27,057 nt of DNA from Candidatus Hydrogenedens sp. GTDB taxonomy: Bacteria; Hydrogenedentota; Hydrogenedentia; Hydrogenedentales; Hydrogenedentaceae. Location: positions 1 to 27,057 of the forward strand of contig DAOSUS010000041.1 of the NCBI GenBank assembly GCA_035378955.1, in the 5' to 3' direction. Shown one piece after another: positions 16,391 through 24,979 of this stretch (position 1 is the stretch's first letter; every line of letters starts with the position of its first letter). The translations under genes and the position numbers were made by a program. The notes under the pieces are model-generated. The model searched no databases and had not been told where the DNA came from. It worked only from the letters and a program-made list of their open reading frames with translations.

Positions 16391-16472
16391 GGTGTCGCAA
16401 CTGGCGATTTAAGTGGAATGAACCACAAGGGAGCGACAAAACCGTAAAAAAACGCCGTTCGCCTGGGCGTAA
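16391..16472 (+). promoter_or_regulatory. ZTP riboswitch (pfl motif) upstream of gcvT
   Basis: The RNA fits the pfl/ZTP aptamer. P1 is TGTCGC (16393-16398) with GCGACA (16433-16438). P2 is GTGG (16413-16416) with CCAC (16423-16426). The conserved ACTGGCG after P1 and AAGGGAGCGAC at its 3' side are present. P3 is ACGCC (16452-16456) with GGCGT (16466-16470), and its loop carries TCGCC (16459-16463), which pairs with GGCGA (16403-16407) as the family pseudoknot. The GCCTGGGC ligand-site segment is present. The class binds ZTP/ZMP, which builds up when 10-formyl-THF is low, and usually turns on purine and one-carbon genes. Here it precedes the glycine cleavage-folD operon. Confidence 0.9.
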
Positions 16473-16501
16473 AATTTATTGTTTAATAATTGAATAGCAT
16501 A

Positions 16502-16525
16502 ATAACATATACTTAAATGTGTTAT
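16502..16525 (+). promoter_or_regulatory. Hairpin between the riboswitch and gcvT
   Basis: ATAACATAT (16502-16510) pairs with ATGTGTTAT (16517-16525) over 9 bp including one G-U, with a 6-nt loop. No T run follows, so it is not an intrinsic terminator, and it ends 7 nt before the AGGAG (16533-16537) of gcvT. It could take part in the expression platform, but no alternative pairing with the aptamer is obvious by eye. Confidence 0.35.
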
Positions 16526-16544
16526 CACTCACAGGAGAAATTCA

Positions 16545-17630
16545 TTGGAATTGAAAAAGACTCCACTTTTTGAGTGTTGTGAAAAATCAGGCGGGCGGTT
16601 TGTAGATTTTCATGGCTGGTATTTGCCTGTCCAATTTGAAGGTATTATTGTGGAACACCTTCATGTGCGTTCCCATGCAGGTATTTTTGACTGCTCTCAC
16701 ATGGGTGAATTCTTAATCCATGGGCGCGATAAAATTTCCTATTTTTCTTTTCTCACCTGTGGTGATTTTATGCCTCTTCCCGTAGGAAAGTGCCGATATA
16801 CAGCAATATTAAACAAAGATGGTTCTGTTCTTGATGATTGTGTAGGAATGAAATTGGATGAAGAAACTTTATTTGTTGTAACCAATGCAGGACCGTTAGA
16901 AGAGGTTTCATCTTTGTTATGCCCATCTGATGTTCAGGCAGAAGATATTACGCAACAAATTGTAAAAATAGATGTTCAAGGACCTCGGAGTTTAGATGTT
17001 CTACTTCAAGCGGGTTTCGATTCGCAAATTGCAGGATTGAAATATTGGACAGGTGGAAGATTTGAATGGAGAGGTGAAAAAATTATAATAACGCGTGCAG
17101 GCTATACGGGTGAATTAGGTTATGAACTTTATCTGCCGGTTTCTATAGGTGCAGACATCTGGGTAAAATTGGTGTCCCATGCGGAGGTAAAGCCTTGTGG
17201 ATTGGGTGCCCGTGATACATTGCGGACGGAGATGGGCTATCCCTTAAATGGGCAGGATATTCTTCCCGGGACTACTCCATTAATGGCTTCTATGGACCGA
17301 TTTATTGATTGGGAACATGATTTCATTGGTAAAGATTTGCTTTTACAACAAAAAAATAGAAGCGATTACCGTGTTTTAACAGGAATAAAAACACATACAC
17401 GGCAAGCACCTCGACATAATCAGAAGATTGTCTTTCAAGATAGTGAGGTGGGAGAAGTTACCAGCGGCACCTATGGACCCAGTGTTGGAGTAGGTGTGGG
17501 TTTAGCTATGTTAGATAAAAAGGTTGCTATCCCCGGAACTTTCCTGCAAATAGCCGGTCGTCCTTTGCAGGTTGAGGTATGTAATGTCCCCATTTACCAA
17601 AACGGAACCGCCCGAAAAAAGGTTTTATAA
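16545..17630 (+). CDS. gcvT: Glycine cleavage system T protein (aminomethyltransferase)
   Basis: 361 residues from a TTG start, chosen for the AGGAG 7 nt upstream and the family N-terminus (KKTPLFECCEKSGGRFVDFHGW). The T protein releases ammonia from the aminomethyl group on lipoyl-GcvH and makes 5,10-methylene-THF. Conserved motifs include SHMGEFLIHG, GSVLDD with the catalytic Asp at D97, AGYTGELGYELYLP and GLGARDTLRTEMGYPLNGQDI. The length is normal. It is the first gene after the ZTP riboswitch; gcvH follows after 63 bp. Confidence 0.95.
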   Translation: MELKKTPLFECCEKSGGRFVDFHGWYLPVQFEGIIVEHLHVRSHAGIFDCSHMGEFLIHGRDKISYFSFLTCGDFMPLPVGKCRYTAILNKDGSVLDDCVGMKLDEETLFVVTNAGPLEEVSSLLCPSDVQAEDITQQIVKIDVQGPRSLDVLLQAGFDSQIAGLKYWTGGRFEWRGEKIIITRAGYTGELGYELYLPVSIGADIWVKLVSHAEVKPCGLGARDTLRTEMGYPLNGQDILPGTTPLMASMDRFIDWEHDFIGKDLLLQQKNRSDYRVLTGIKTHTRQAPRHNQKIVFQDSEVGEVTSGTYGPSVGVGVGLAMLDKKVAIPGTFLQIAGRPLQVEVCNVPIYQNGTARKKVL

Positions 17631-17693
17631 TAAATGTATGATGTAAGTGTAAAAAAAATTAACGCCCCAAACAATAAATAAGGAGAACATGCT

Positions 17694-18074
17694 ATGTATC
17701 CAGAGGATGTTCGCTATACAGAAAATCACGAATGGATTGGGGAAGAAGACGGATTGTATATTGTAGGTATCTCGGAGTATGCACAGGAACAATTGGGCGA
17801 TGTGACCTATGTCGAGTTGCCTGAGATTGGCAGGCATGTTCGGCAAAAGGAACCTGTGGCACAGGTGGAATCTGTGAAGGCAGCAGAAGATATTTATGCT
17901 CCGGTCACAGGTGTAATCGTAGAGGTCAATGAAGCATTAGAAGGAGAACCGGAACTTATTAATCTTGACCCCTATGGTAAAGGCTGGTGTTTCAAGATGG
18001 ATGATATTGATACTGCTCAATATCGCCGATTGATGAACCGTGAAGCCTACGAGAAATATCTCAAATCATTATAA
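17694..18074 (+). CDS. gcvH: Glycine cleavage system H protein
   Basis: 126 residues. The H protein is the lipoyl carrier shuttling the aminomethyl group between P, T and L proteins. Lipoylation is expected at K62 in VESVKAAEDIYAP. The N-terminus (TENHEWIGEEDGLYIVGISEYAQEQLGDVTYVELP) is typical. AAGGAG precedes the ATG. The 98-bp gap to gcvPA is the largest in the operon and shows no terminator. Confidence 0.96.
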   Translation: MYPEDVRYTENHEWIGEEDGLYIVGISEYAQEQLGDVTYVELPEIGRHVRQKEPVAQVESVKAAEDIYAPVTGVIVEVNEALEGEPELINLDPYGKGWCFKMDDIDTAQYRRLMNREAYEKYLKSL

Positions 18075-18172
18075 TCCGTTGCTCAAAATTATATTACATT
18101 TGAATTCTGATTTTTCATTTAAAAGGTGATGTATTTTTTATTTAAAATTAACATGGGTCTGAGGAATATATT

Positions 18173-19507
18173 ATGGCATGGATACCTATAACTCCTAAAG
18201 ATGAGCAAGAGATGTTGCAAGCAATCGGTGTATCATCGGTTGCCTCTTTGTTTGAAGATATACCCCCATCCCTTCGCCTGAAATCATGGGATATACCGGA
18301 AGGTTTATCGGAAATAGAAGCATATCAACATCTGGAAGCATTAAGTAAAAAAAATAATACAGGTTGTGTCTCATTTGTTGGCGGAGGATATTACGACCAC
18401 TATATCCCTGCCGTTGTTGATTACCTTTCACAGCGGGGAGAATTTTCTACAGCATATACTCCCTATCAGCCGGAATGTGCGCAAGGAACACTTCAGGCAA
18501 TTTATGAATATCAAACAGCACTGTGCCGATTGACAGATATGGAAGTAGCCAATGCTTCCTTGTATGATGGTGGAACAGCCCTATTTGAGGCAATCATGCT
18601 TGCGGTTCGTGTTACGGGTAGAAGGAAAGTGAAAATTATACCGGGACTAAACCCTATTTACGAACAGATGATACGAACGCATACAGCGAATTTGGAACTG
18701 GAATTGGAATACGGAGATGAACCCGATGGTTGTGCCTGTATCGTTGGTGCCACACCGGATTTTTTTGGGAATATACATGATTTTACGACAATTGCTCAGA
18801 AGTGCCATTCCGCATCTGCTCTCATGATAATTCAATTCTACCCCATTGCGTTAGGTATTATGAAAACACCCGGCGAAATGGGTGCGGATGTAGCCGTCGG
18901 TGAAGGACAGAGTTTAGGATTACCATTAGGGTTTGGTGGCCCGTATTTGGGATTGTTTACAGCACGGAAGGAATATATACGCAAAATGCCGGGGCGTATC
19001 TGTGCTATGACAGTAGATAAACAGGGGAAACGCGGTTTTGTTCTTACCTTGCAGGCAAGAGAACAGCATATTCGGCGCGAAAAAGCCATGTCCAATGTAT
19101 GTTCCAATCAAGCATTGTGTGCTTTGCGTGCTTTGATTTATCTATGTGAAGTAGGGAAGCAGGGATTGATAGAAGTGGCACAGGATTGCTATTCCAAAAC
19201 AGAATATTTGAAGAAGAAATTGAGTGCGTTTGCAACGGTTATCAACCCCAAATCTACTTTTAATGAATTTGTTGTGCGTCTTCCTATCCCGGCGGAAAAA
19301 GTTATTTTGAAAATTAAGCAAAGTGGAATATTGCCCGGTATACCTTTGAAGTCTTTATTGGGACATTGTAAACAACAAATACCTTGTAAAGATATAGATG
19401 GAAATACCTACGGTGAAGAAGGCGATTTGCTTATAGCGGTAACGGAGAAAAGAACACAAAAGGAATTGGATATGCTCGCCGAACTTATTCGGATAAATAT
19501 TTTATAG
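18173..19507 (+). CDS. gcvPA: Glycine dehydrogenase (decarboxylating) subunit 1
   Basis: 444 residues, the N-terminal half of the two-subunit P protein. With GcvPB it decarboxylates glycine and transfers the aminomethyl group to the lipoyl arm of GcvH. Typical segments are FVGGGYYDHYIPAVV, TAYTPYQPECAQGTLQAIYEYQ, SLYDGGTALFEA, GLPLGFGGPYLGLF and KRGFVLTLQAREQHIRREKA. It has no PLP lysine, as expected for this subunit. The separate-subunit form is found in many anaerobes and thermophiles, whereas proteobacteria and eukaryotes use one long chain. gcvPB starts 13 bp later with AGGAG upstream. Confidence 0.95.
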   Translation: MAWIPITPKDEQEMLQAIGVSSVASLFEDIPPSLRLKSWDIPEGLSEIEAYQHLEALSKKNNTGCVSFVGGGYYDHYIPAVVDYLSQRGEFSTAYTPYQPECAQGTLQAIYEYQTALCRLTDMEVANASLYDGGTALFEAIMLAVRVTGRRKVKIIPGLNPIYEQMIRTHTANLELELEYGDEPDGCACIVGATPDFFGNIHDFTTIAQKCHSASALMIIQFYPIALGIMKTPGEMGADVAVGEGQSLGLPLGFGGPYLGLFTARKEYIRKMPGRICAMTVDKQGKRGFVLTLQAREQHIRREKAMSNVCSNQALCALRALIYLCEVGKQGLIEVAQDCYSKTEYLKKKLSAFATVINPKSTFNEFVVRLPIPAEKVILKIKQSGILPGIPLKSLLGHCKQQIPCKDIDGNTYGEEGDLLIAVTEKRTQKELDMLAELIRINIL

Positions 19508-19520
19508 GAGTAGTTATAAT

Positions 19521-20978
19521 ATGGACTTGATTTATGAAAGATGCAATCATCGGCAGGCTTTCTCTTTTAGGAGTAATAAGGAATTGGATGTTCCTTTTCC
19601 ACAAGAACTAAAACGGCAAAAGTCCGCAGAACTTCCCGAAGTTTCAGAACTGGATGTCGTCCGTCATTTTACCCATCTCTCACGGAGAAATATGGGAATT
19701 GATATGAACTTTTATCCCTTAGGTTCCTGCACGATGAAATACAATCCTAAAATTGCGGATGTTGTTTCATCATTTGTCGGGTTTACACAATTACATCCCC
19801 AGTTGCTCTATTCTGAGACTTATCTTGACTATGTTCAAGGTGCTTTAGAACTGGTTTACCATTTGGAGCAATTACTTAGCGAAATTTCAGGTATGCGGGC
19901 TGTTTCTATTCAACCTATGGCAGGAGCCCATGGCGAATTAACCGGCGTTTTGATGATGTCCGCTTATCACAAATACCATAAAAATACCCATAAAAAGATA
20001 ATGCTTATACCGGACTCGGCACACGGGACAAATCCTGCCAGTGCCGCCATAGCAGGTTTTCAAGTGCGGGAGATTCCTTCGAATTCGCAAGGGACTTTAG
20101 ATTTAGACCGTTTTCGTGAAGCCATGAATGATGAGGTAGCAGGAATTATGTTGACCTGCCCAAATACGCATGGCTTGTTTGAAAAAGATATTCAAGAAAT
20201 TGCTGACCTTGCTCATCGGCACGATGCACTGCTTTATTATGACGGTGCTAACCTGAACGCTATTATTGGACAGTGTCGTCCCGGAGATTTGGGGTTCGAT
20301 GTGATGCATTTTAATCTGCACAAGACTTTTGCAACTCCTCACGGAATGGGTGGTCCCGGTTCGGGTCCTGTTGGGGTCAACGAACGCTTGCTGGATTTCT
20401 TACCGTCTCCGAGAGTAATCAAGAAGGATAACAATCTTTTTAGCCTTGACTATCCTAAAAATAGTATTGGGAAATCGGCACCTTTTTTAGGTCATTTTTT
20501 AGTTGCCGTGCGTGCTTATGTCTACATTTTAATGCAGGGAAATGAAGGATTGAAGGAAGTCAGTCGAAAGGCGGTCCTCAATGCGAATTATGTTTTATCT
20601 AGACTTCGTTCTGTTTTCCCTCCTGCTTATGACCGTTTATGTATGCATGAATGTGTCCTTACGGCTATGCCTTATCATGATTGGGAAGTAAGGGCTTTAG
20701 ATTTTGCCAAGGCACTGCTTGACCGTGGTTTTCATGCACCAACAGTCTACTTTCCGTTAACAGTCAAAGAGGCTTTAATGATTGAACCTACAGAAACAGA
20801 AACAAAGGAGACACTGGACCAATTTTGCGATACGATGTTGGAATTATCTGAATTGGCAAAACAGAACCCAGATGAGTTAAGAAATGCTCCTATGACTACA
20901 CCCGTTCAGCGATTGGATGAAGTAAAAGCAGCTAAGGAACTGAATGTTGTTCGTCCATTAAACACTTCGAAAACATAG
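19521..20978 (+). CDS. gcvPB: Glycine dehydrogenase (decarboxylating) subunit 2
   Basis: 485 residues, the PLP-binding half of the split P protein. The PLP lysine is K268 in FNLHKTFATPHG. Other conserved blocks are NFYPLGSCTMKYNPK, QPMAGAHGELTG, DSAHGTNPASAAI and LTCPNTHGLF. The glycine loop after the lysine reads GMGGPGSGP, where GGGGPG is usual; a Met in the second position is a mild change. gcvPA is 13 bp upstream and folD 18 bp downstream, so all three are one transcription unit. Confidence 0.95.
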   Translation: MDLIYERCNHRQAFSFRSNKELDVPFPQELKRQKSAELPEVSELDVVRHFTHLSRRNMGIDMNFYPLGSCTMKYNPKIADVVSSFVGFTQLHPQLLYSETYLDYVQGALELVYHLEQLLSEISGMRAVSIQPMAGAHGELTGVLMMSAYHKYHKNTHKKIMLIPDSAHGTNPASAAIAGFQVREIPSNSQGTLDLDRFREAMNDEVAGIMLTCPNTHGLFEKDIQEIADLAHRHDALLYYDGANLNAIIGQCRPGDLGFDVMHFNLHKTFATPHGMGGPGSGPVGVNERLLDFLPSPRVIKKDNNLFSLDYPKNSIGKSAPFLGHFLVAVRAYVYILMQGNEGLKEVSRKAVLNANYVLSRLRSVFPPAYDRLCMHECVLTAMPYHDWEVRALDFAKALLDRGFHAPTVYFPLTVKEALMIEPTETETKETLDQFCDTMLELSELAKQNPDELRNAPMTTPVQRLDEVKAAKELNVVRPLNTSKT

Positions 20979-20996
20979 CAAGAGAAGGAGACGACA

Positions 20997-21902
20997 ATGC
21001 TTAAACCCAGAAAACCTAAATTATTAGATGGGGTAAAACTGAGCGAGGTTATTAAATCAGAATTAAAAAATAGGATTGAAGAATTGAAAGAAAAGGGATG
21101 TACTCCCTGTTTAGCCGTAGTTTTAGTAGGGGACAATCCTGCCAGCCAGATTTATGTTCGTAATAAAAGGAAAACATGTGAGGAATTAGGAATTCGCTCT
21201 TTTGCATACGACCTGCCGAAAGAAACTTCCGAAGCAGACCTGCTGAAATTGGTAGATGAACTGAATAGTAATCAAGAAGTGCATGGGATACTTATTCAAA
21301 GCCCATTACCTAAACATATCAATGAGGAAAAAATTCTAAATGCTATTGACCCGAATAAAGATGTTGATGGATTTCATCCTGTAAATAAAGGCAAATTACT
21401 TAATGGACAGGACTGTTTTGTAGCATGCACTCCTGCGGGTATACAGGAATTGCTTGTAAGGTATGGATACAAAATACAGGGTAGACATGTTGTTATCGTA
21501 GGTCGCTCCAATATTGTGGGCAAACCTCTGTCCGCATTATTAGTTCAAAAAGCCGAAGGTGCTGATGCTACAGTTACAATCTGCCACTCACGCACACGAA
21601 ATTTAAGCAACATTACCAAAACCGCAGATATTCTCGTCGCTGCGATGGGTGTTCCTGAATTTATTCAAGGTAGAATGGTGCGAGACGGTTGTGTGGTTAT
21701 TGATGTGGGTATGAATCGCATTCCTGATAACACAAAGAAATCGGGCTATCGCCTTGTTGGAGATGTGCATTTCCCCAGTGTTTCCAAAAGGGCGAGAGCC
21801 ATTACTCCTGTTCCTGGTGGTGTTGGACCTATGACCATTGCCATGCTTATGAAAAACACTGTTAAATCAGCTGAAAAGTTCCTTGCATCTATTGCCAAAT
21901 AA
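20997..21902 (+). CDS. folD: Bifunctional methylene-THF dehydrogenase/cyclohydrolase FolD
   Basis: 301 residues. FolD converts 5,10-methylene-THF to 10-formyl-THF in two steps, so it takes up the product of the preceding glycine cleavage genes. The substrate motif YVRNK (Y53, K57), the catalytic DVDGF (122-126), the nucleotide-binding VIVGRSNIVGKP and the C-terminal TPVPGGVGPMTIAML are all present. GAAGGAG precedes the ATG. It ends the operon. No clear terminator follows; an eroded 9-bp repeat array begins 22 bp after the stop. Confidence 0.96.
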   Translation: MLKPRKPKLLDGVKLSEVIKSELKNRIEELKEKGCTPCLAVVLVGDNPASQIYVRNKRKTCEELGIRSFAYDLPKETSEADLLKLVDELNSNQEVHGILIQSPLPKHINEEKILNAIDPNKDVDGFHPVNKGKLLNGQDCFVACTPAGIQELLVRYGYKIQGRHVVIVGRSNIVGKPLSALLVQKAEGADATVTICHSRTRNLSNITKTADILVAAMGVPEFIQGRMVRDGCVVIDVGMNRIPDNTKKSGYRLVGDVHFPSVSKRARAITPVPGGVGPMTIAMLMKNTVKSAEKFLASIAK

Positions 21903-21923
21903 CCCAACATCCCTTTTGTTGCT

Positions 21924-22041
21924 ACGGATGAGACAGATGGGACGAATGGGACAAATGAGACGGATAAGATAGATGGGACAAATAGAACGGATAGGACGGA
22001 TGGGATGAAAGAGGACAGATTGAACGATTTGGGCTAATGAG
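21924..22041. repeat. 9-bp minisatellite, array 2 (eroded)
   Basis: About a dozen units of the form ACRRATGGG, the same unit as array 1 at 8027-8227 in another phase. They run in register from 21924 to 22004 with frequent G-to-A and C-to-T differences; a 10-bp unit then breaks the register and weaker units follow. The many transition differences between units suggest an old array no longer being homogenised. It lies between folD and the convergent symporter gene. The rest of this 288-bp gap shows nothing I can interpret. Confidence 0.75.
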
Positions 22042-22190
22042 ATATGAAGATGGGTTTTGTAAATGGAAGGGATGTGTAGGAAGGGTTTTTTAAGAAGTAA
22101 TTCGGATTTGTTGTAAATTAGAATAGTCGCACTACTTACTGCAGAGCATTTATATCGTTTGTGAGAGATTATTCAGAGGTATAATTGTGG

Positions 22191-23969
22191 TTATGGATTA
22201 TTGTCGTAGGGTTTGACGATAGCACCAAAATAGATGAATAATAAGCCGCCGATAAGAGAAAGAGCGGATACGGCTAAACCTATGTAGCGTTCAATGCCAT
22301 GAGTGGAAAAAAATATCACAAGAAACAATGCTATGGCAATCAGTATTCCACAGGTCCCAACAATATTATATGGGGAAAAATGCACCTTTCCCTGCAAAAC
22401 TTCTTTGTCTTCTTCTAAATTGCCAATTGGATTTTCTATTTTCTCGAAAAAATTTCCTATCTTGTTCCGTTCTATAATGCTCATAGGGGATAATAATGTA
22501 ACAATTTCCATAAAAATGTAAGTGATAATGGTTGTGGCAAGGAACATAAAGATTTCCATTTTAACATTCAGTCCCCATAATAACCATTCTTTCTTGTCTG
22601 CAATCCATGTAATACCTATGGGCAGTGTGAAAGAAGACACTCCTAATTGAATGTATAACAAAAACAATCCAACGAGGGTGCCCAAACAAAAACCTATAAT
22701 TGCACTTCGTCCTGTATATTGTCTGGAAACCATTCCTAACATCATAGGAACAGCCACAGGACCCGTTGCGACACCGAATAGAGTTACCATTACACGGAAC
22801 ATATTTTCTGCTTTACCACGACTTAATAATACGCCAATTCCCAGAGCCAGTATCCCAACCAGTAGTGTGCTTATTCTACCTATCCATACCAGTTCTTTTT
22901 CAGGAGCATTATTACGCAGCAACCTTTTGTAGATATCCTGCGTGATAACACTGGCACATACATTGAAGTCACTACTGAGGGTGGACATAGTGGCAGAAAA
23001 CATGGCAGAAATGAGTAAACCTAACATCCCCGCAGGTAATAGTTTCGAACAAAGTATCGGATAAATGTCCCCAGCATCATTTAATTCTGGGACAATTAGT
23101 TTACCTGCAAAAGCAGGGAAAAACATAATGGGAGGACCGATAATGTATAACAAAATTACAGTTAGCCCTACCTTTTGCACCTCTTTTTCGTCTCGCACGC
23201 AATAGTATCTCTGAATAAGAGACCAGTTAATACTACTCCATGAAAAGGCATACAAAATAATGAGAGGAATTACGTAACTCCATGGAAATTCATCGTTGGT
23301 CAGGCGAAAAAAACCTTCAGGGGTATTTTCAAAGATTTTTGTAATTCCACCTGCATGGTAAATCGAAAGCGGAAGAATAACCAGTAGCCCTGCCCCTAAC
23401 ACAATAAACTGGATGAAATCAGTAATAGTGACAGCCCATAGCCCTCCTAAAAAGGTGCAAAGCATAATAATACCACCAACCAAAGCGATAGAGTAGGTAA
23501 TAGGTATGTTTGTAATGATGGAAACAAACTTTCCTGTGGCAAAGAGTTTTAAACTATCATCTACGATTTTAACAGGCACACCCTGCCATACCAAGATTTG
23601 TCGTAGTGTGCCGTTATATCGTTCCTCGATAAACTCAACAGGGCTATTTACGCGAAGTCTTCGCCAACGCCATCCGAAAATATAAGCACTATATATCGTT
23701 GCTGGCACAGCTACCCAGAGCAGGGTAATTCCGACCCAGCCGTATTTATAGCATAGGGATGGATAAAATACAAATGCGGCAACACTGAAACTGGTCATCC
23801 AGAAGGAGACACCACTCAACCACCACGGGATACGATTCCCTCCTTTAAAGTAGTCTTTCAATTGTTGAATATAACGGTAGGAATAAAGGCTAACCCCTAA
23901 CATAAGAGTGAAATAGAAAACGATTAATATCCAGTCTGGGAGAGATAATGATTTGCTAACAAAGTTCAT
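22191..23969 (-). CDS. Sodium:solute symporter family (SSS) transporter
   Basis: 592 residues with about 13-14 hydrophobic segments, typical for the SSS family, which imports sugars, amino acids or carboxylates with Na+. Helix 1 starts at about residue 13. The sodium-site region SAMFSATMSTLSSDFNV lies at 321-337, and YHAGGITKIF follows an early helix. The SGLT-like length and its isomerase neighbour suggest a sugar or polyol substrate, which is inference. A strong AAGGAGG lies 8 nt before the ATG. The isomerase gene ends 46 bp upstream on the same strand, so they likely share a transcript. Confidence 0.92.
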   Translation of the reverse strand: MNFVSKSLSLPDWILIVFYFTLMLGVSLYSYRYIQQLKDYFKGGNRIPWWLSGVSFWMTSFSVAAFVFYPSLCYKYGWVGITLLWVAVPATIYSAYIFGWRWRRLRVNSPVEFIEERYNGTLRQILVWQGVPVKIVDDSLKLFATGKFVSIITNIPITYSIALVGGIIMLCTFLGGLWAVTITDFIQFIVLGAGLLVILPLSIYHAGGITKIFENTPEGFFRLTNDEFPWSYVIPLIILYAFSWSSINWSLIQRYYCVRDEKEVQKVGLTVILLYIIGPPIMFFPAFAGKLIVPELNDAGDIYPILCSKLLPAGMLGLLISAMFSATMSTLSSDFNVCASVITQDIYKRLLRNNAPEKELVWIGRISTLLVGILALGIGVLLSRGKAENMFRVMVTLFGVATGPVAVPMMLGMVSRQYTGRSAIIGFCLGTLVGLFLLYIQLGVSSFTLPIGITWIADKKEWLLWGLNVKMEIFMFLATTIITYIFMEIVTLLSPMSIIERNKIGNFFEKIENPIGNLEEDKEVLQGKVHFSPYNIVGTCGILIAIALFLVIFFSTHGIERYIGLAVSALSLIGGLLFIYFGAIVKPYDNNP

Positions 23970-24015
23970 GGTTCCTTCCTCCTTGGAATGGTGGTTATTC
24001 TTTTCATCCCTGGAA

Positions 24016-24852
24016 TTATTTGAAACAGCCCAAAGAGCGAAGATATTTTACGGAATTTTCAATGGCTTCTTTTGTCTGGGCTTCGTTAAGTTCCACTCCC
24101 TTAATTCCTTCAAACTCAATGGTGATAGGGCCGTTATAATGGTGTTCTTTTAAGATTTTTAATATTTCCGGAAAATTAACTTTTCCCTGTCCTAATGCGG
24201 GGAAATTCCATGTTTCTAATTCGCCCGTATGGTCTTTAAACTCAACCGTGGCTACATAAGGTATAGATTTTTTTAGTTCTGTTACGGCATCTGTGTTCTG
24301 GTTATAGTAAGTTATATTCCCAGTATCGAAATTTACGCGGACACGGGGATGGTTAATTGCTTTCATCGTCTCAACTTGAACATCGCCATTTGTCCCTAAA
24401 TCGGGGTGTGTCTCTAACACAAGGGTAACATTATATTTTTCGGCAATATCTCCAGCACGACGCAATCTCTCATATACAACTTCCTTAGGTGTTTCCTGTC
24501 GTTTCGCAGAGAGGAATAAGAAATGCACCCCCATCTGTGAACATACCTTAAACTGTTCTTCCAATTGCTGGACACAAGTGTCTTGTGTTAGGTCTGCTTC
24601 ACCACGCATGACAAGTACTTTTAAGTTGTGTTCGTTTAGTTTCTTTACCATATCTGCAACCTGGTCTGCAGGTGGAACTGAAATAAATAGATATTTTACG
24701 CCGATAGATGGCAGATGTGTCCACGCACTTTCTTGATAGTTCCCATAACTTGACAGACGCACACCAATCGGCGGACAAAATTCTTCTTCTGCAAATGTAG
24801 AAATAGTTGTCATGATGAATAAAACAAAAACAATAACATATCCCCAACGCAT
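24016..24852 (-). CDS. Exported sugar phosphate isomerase/epimerase-like protein
   Basis: 278 residues. An N-terminal signal peptide (MRWGYVIVFVLFIMTTISTFA) predicts export. The rest is a xylose-isomerase-like TIM barrel (AP endonuclease 2 family), with the metal-ligand candidates E in LVLETHPD, D in NFDTGN, the EFKDH segment and E in ITIEFEG. The sequence VLETHPDLGTNGD near the barrel centre is typical. Such exported isomerase-like proteins are common in Planctomycetes and related groups, usually with no known substrate. AAGGA lies 8 nt before the ATG. The symporter follows downstream, so the pair may process and import a sugar or cyclitol. Confidence 0.88.
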   Translation of the reverse strand: MRWGYVIVFVLFIMTTISTFAEEEFCPPIGVRLSSYGNYQESAWTHLPSIGVKYLFISVPPADQVADMVKKLNEHNLKVLVMRGEADLTQDTCVQQLEEQFKVCSQMGVHFLFLSAKRQETPKEVVYERLRRAGDIAEKYNVTLVLETHPDLGTNGDVQVETMKAINHPRVRVNFDTGNITYYNQNTDAVTELKKSIPYVATVEFKDHTGELETWNFPALGQGKVNFPEILKILKEHHYNGPITIEFEGIKGVELNEAQTKEAIENSVKYLRSLGCFK

Positions 24853-24898
24853 TTCTTTTTTCCTTATATAAGTGTAATTTAAAATTTATCTTACATAA

Positions 24899-24928
24899 AT
24901 GATATTAAAAAGACATAAAATGTTTCAA
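24899..24928 (-). promoter_or_regulatory. Promoter of the isomerase-symporter pair
   Basis: On the minus strand TTGAAA (24928-24923), an 18-bp spacer and TATCAT (24904-24899). Both hexamers match consensus in 5 of 6 positions. Transcription would start about 40 nt before the isomerase ATG at 24852. Confidence 0.55.
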
Positions 24929-24979
24929 TAAAAACAATAATTCATGCTCTTCCAATAAATCTATTAAAGATGGGGTCTG

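Noticed and set aside
16391..16472. Glycine riboswitch upstream of gcvT
   Set aside because: The conserved elements and the pseudoknot are those of the ZTP/pfl motif. No tandem glycine aptamers are seen.
21904..21923. Terminator after folD (CAACA with TGTTG around CCCTTTT)
   Set aside because: A 5-bp AT-rich stem without a T run after it.
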